Source: CAZPUS01 sp964589825 (GTDB taxonomy: Bacteria; Fibrobacterota; Chitinivibrionia; Chitinivibrionales; WJKA01). From it: 64,000 bases of DNA. Both the position numbers and the translations under genes were made by a program. The notes under the pieces were generated by a model, which saw only the letters and a list, made by a program, of their open reading frames with translations, was not told where the DNA came from and searched no databases. The stretch spans positions 1 through 64,000 of the forward strand of contig CAZPUS010000002.1 of assembly GCA_964589825.1 (NCBI GenBank), given 5' to 3'. Positions within the stretch are counted from its first letter, which is position 1, and each line of letters starts with the position of its first letter. Below are positions 62,696 through 64,000 of the stretch, in pieces.

Positions 62696-64000
62696 TTACG
62701 GGTTATTACCCCTTTCCGAAGATTTCGATTCGTGTGATTCATCCTTTTGGGGTGTCGATCCATTCAACTCGTTGCTGTCACTGGTATCTTGGGAAGGTTG
62801 TCCGGATATCAGTGCATTGATGTACTCGATTTTGCTGTGCAGCTCTTCGATTTTTTTCTTTTCCCGGGCGAGTCTCTTTTTAAAATAGTTCTCCTTTGAT
62901 TTAAAGGAGCTGATTGCGCGCTGTACCTGGAAGGATGTGTTATATTTTTGTGTGCCCCATCCGCCGTTTAGTGTGACCGAATCGGCGACCGATGCATTTT
63001 GAAGGGTATCGTCAACGGTTGCAGTCGGTGCGGCAACGGTGGTCGTATCTGTTGTGGCCGTATCTGAGACCCCGGCTTTCCCGAGGGCCTGATTTCTTAT
63101 TTTTTGAGCGGCCGTCGGTTTTGATGGCAGTTGATGTGAGGTGTCGAGCATCAAACGGCATGCAAGGGAGAAAGAGGGTGCAGAGGAATCTGAAGATGCG
63201 GCGCGGACTGCAATAAAATTATTGCCTGCACTGAAAAGTGAGGCAATGTCGGTTATGCTGTCGGTAATGCATGAATCAGGCGGTGAGTTAAGCTGTGATA
63301 CGAGTTCACCGTTTACATAAAGGATGCACGTGTCCATAAAGGAGTAGGAAAGGCCCGCATCCATTGGTTTACCCTCCAGTACGAAATCACGACGTGCATA
63401 AAAGTTTCGTTTACCAAAAGATATGGCAGGAGAGGAAAGCGCGGCATATCTGCATTTCCATCGGGATCTCTTTGCCTTTTTCCATCCTCCTGCAGGAATC
63501 GGTTCTGTATTCCAACCCCGCGAGCTGTCGTTTCGGGCTATCCATAATTTGTCTGTAGTAAGCGTGGTTGACAAATAAAAACGCCCGCCGTACATTTCAG
63601 GACTGAGGTGCGCCAGACGCCGTATAATTCTTTTCTGCCAGGGGGAATCGTCCGTACCGTGCTCTTTTGTAAGGGCAAGAGCATCTTCATATGCGAAAAG
63701 TGCATTGTCCTCCATCTGGAATGCAATGTCCTCCAGGTGGAAGATAAGATCCTGGTTCTGGGATTCGGCCGGAAGGGACGTTATGGAATCTTTGGTTTCG
63801 CGGATTTTTTGTGCGAGCGCATCGAAATCATGGGGTATTTTATAATTGATTTCTGAGAACCGGCGCATACAGGGTTGATAACATGAGGCAGAAACCCCTG
63901 CACGTTTGAGTTTTTGGGCGGTAGTAAGAAAATAGTCACGTGCGGTGACTTTGCTGCTGCGTAGTTGATTATGCAGTTGCACCTGGTATTGGAAATATGA
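62696..64000 (-). CDS. Partial protein of unknown function, N-terminus beyond the window
   Basis: At least 428 aa; the frame stays open to the right edge, and the GTG at 63982 is probably not the start. The first part is helical and charged. The middle (FYARRDFVLEGKPMDAGLSY, CILYVNGELVSQL, SAGNNFIAVRAASS) looks like a galactose-binding-type beta-sandwich. A Thr/Ala-rich linker and a Lys/Glu coiled coil (FKKRLAREKKKIEELHSKIE) close it. It is convergent with polA. No family was recognised. Confidence 0.65.
   Translation of the reverse strand, partial: SYFQYQVQLHNQLRSSKVTARDYFLTTAQKLKRAGVSASCYQPCMRRFSEINYKIPHDFDALAQKIRETKDSITSLPAESQNQDLIFHLEDIAFQMEDNALFAYEDALALTKEHGTDDSPWQKRIIRRLAHLSPEMYGGRFYLSTTLTTDKLWIARNDSSRGWNTEPIPAGGWKKAKRSRWKCRYAALSSPAISFGKRNFYARRDFVLEGKPMDAGLSYSFMDTCILYVNGELVSQLNSPPDSCITDSITDIASLFSAGNNFIAVRAASSDSSAPSFSLACRLMLDTSHQLPSKPTAAQKIRNQALGKAGVSDTATTDTTTVAAPTATVDDTLQNASVADSVTLNGGWGTQKYNTSFQVQRAISSFKSKENYFKKRLAREKKKIEELHSKIEYINALISGQPSQDTSDSNELNGSTPQKDESHESKSSERGNNP

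Overview
The window looks like chromosome of a motile Gram-negative bacterium of the Fibrobacterota/Chlorobiota/Bacteroidota (FCB) type, possibly Fibrobacterota. The evidence is a flagellin, a P-ring/L-ring flagellar operon (flgF-flgG-flgA-flgH-flgI), large exported proteins of PorV/PorQ type, and a C-terminal region resembling the type IX secretion sorting domain. NSS and BCCT sodium/osmolyte transporters hint at a saline habitat. Lineage and habitat are inferences. The left edge has a 19-base C run typical of a contig end. Two 10-N assembly gaps interrupt flgH and polA.

Layout: 0.4-3.9 kb, multi-PAS hybrid histidine kinase. 4.0-8.1 kb (minus), NSS transporter, Nudix hydrolase and AmpG-like MFS. 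8.6-13.0 kb, HEAT-repeat membrane protein, aspS, small exported protein. 13.1-15.0 kb, Ski2-like helicase. 15.2-16.6 kb, flagellin with a sigma-28-like promoter and a structured leader. 17.1-22.6 kb, a peptide-maturation cassette. 22.9-27.2 kb, HTH protein, PEBP-like protein, TolB-like protein, tsaD, SDR, tRNA-Gly. 27.5-39.9 kb, icd, a MuF-like membrane protein, three very large exported proteins, a DUF3078-like protein. 40.1-48.8 kb, holin-like membrane protein, DHH phosphoesterase, flagellar rod/ring operon, yajC, def, SpoIID-like lipoprotein. 49.0-56.5 kb, PKD/FG-GAP exported protein, AI-2E-type transporter, MFS/spermidine synthase/TPR fusion, esterase. 56.9-64 kb, tandem universal stress protein, BCCT transporter, response regulator, polA, and a partial protein at the right edge.

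The most interesting locus is 17.07-20.8 kb. It holds an HPr-kinase-like ATPase, a PqqD-like peptide-recognition domain, a radical SAM/SPASM enzyme with seven SPASM cysteines, an S24/S26-type peptidase with a Ser/His arrangement, and a 44-residue ORF that carries a YxxP motif and two cysteines. A nucleotidyltransferase-fold protein and a GT-C-like membrane protein converge on it from the other strand. This is the composition of a ribosomally made, post-translationally modified peptide (RiPP) pathway. The 44-codon ORF is the obvious precursor candidate. The stretch is visibly AT-richer than its neighbours.

The second notable signal is a dispersed, non-coding family of about 160 bp with conserved termini (ACCTGAAyyGAGCG ... 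CGCTCAATTCAGG) and a central hairpin. At least five long copies, one 43-bp miniature and several fragments lie between genes across the first 48 kb. One stem position shows a compensatory substitution between copies.
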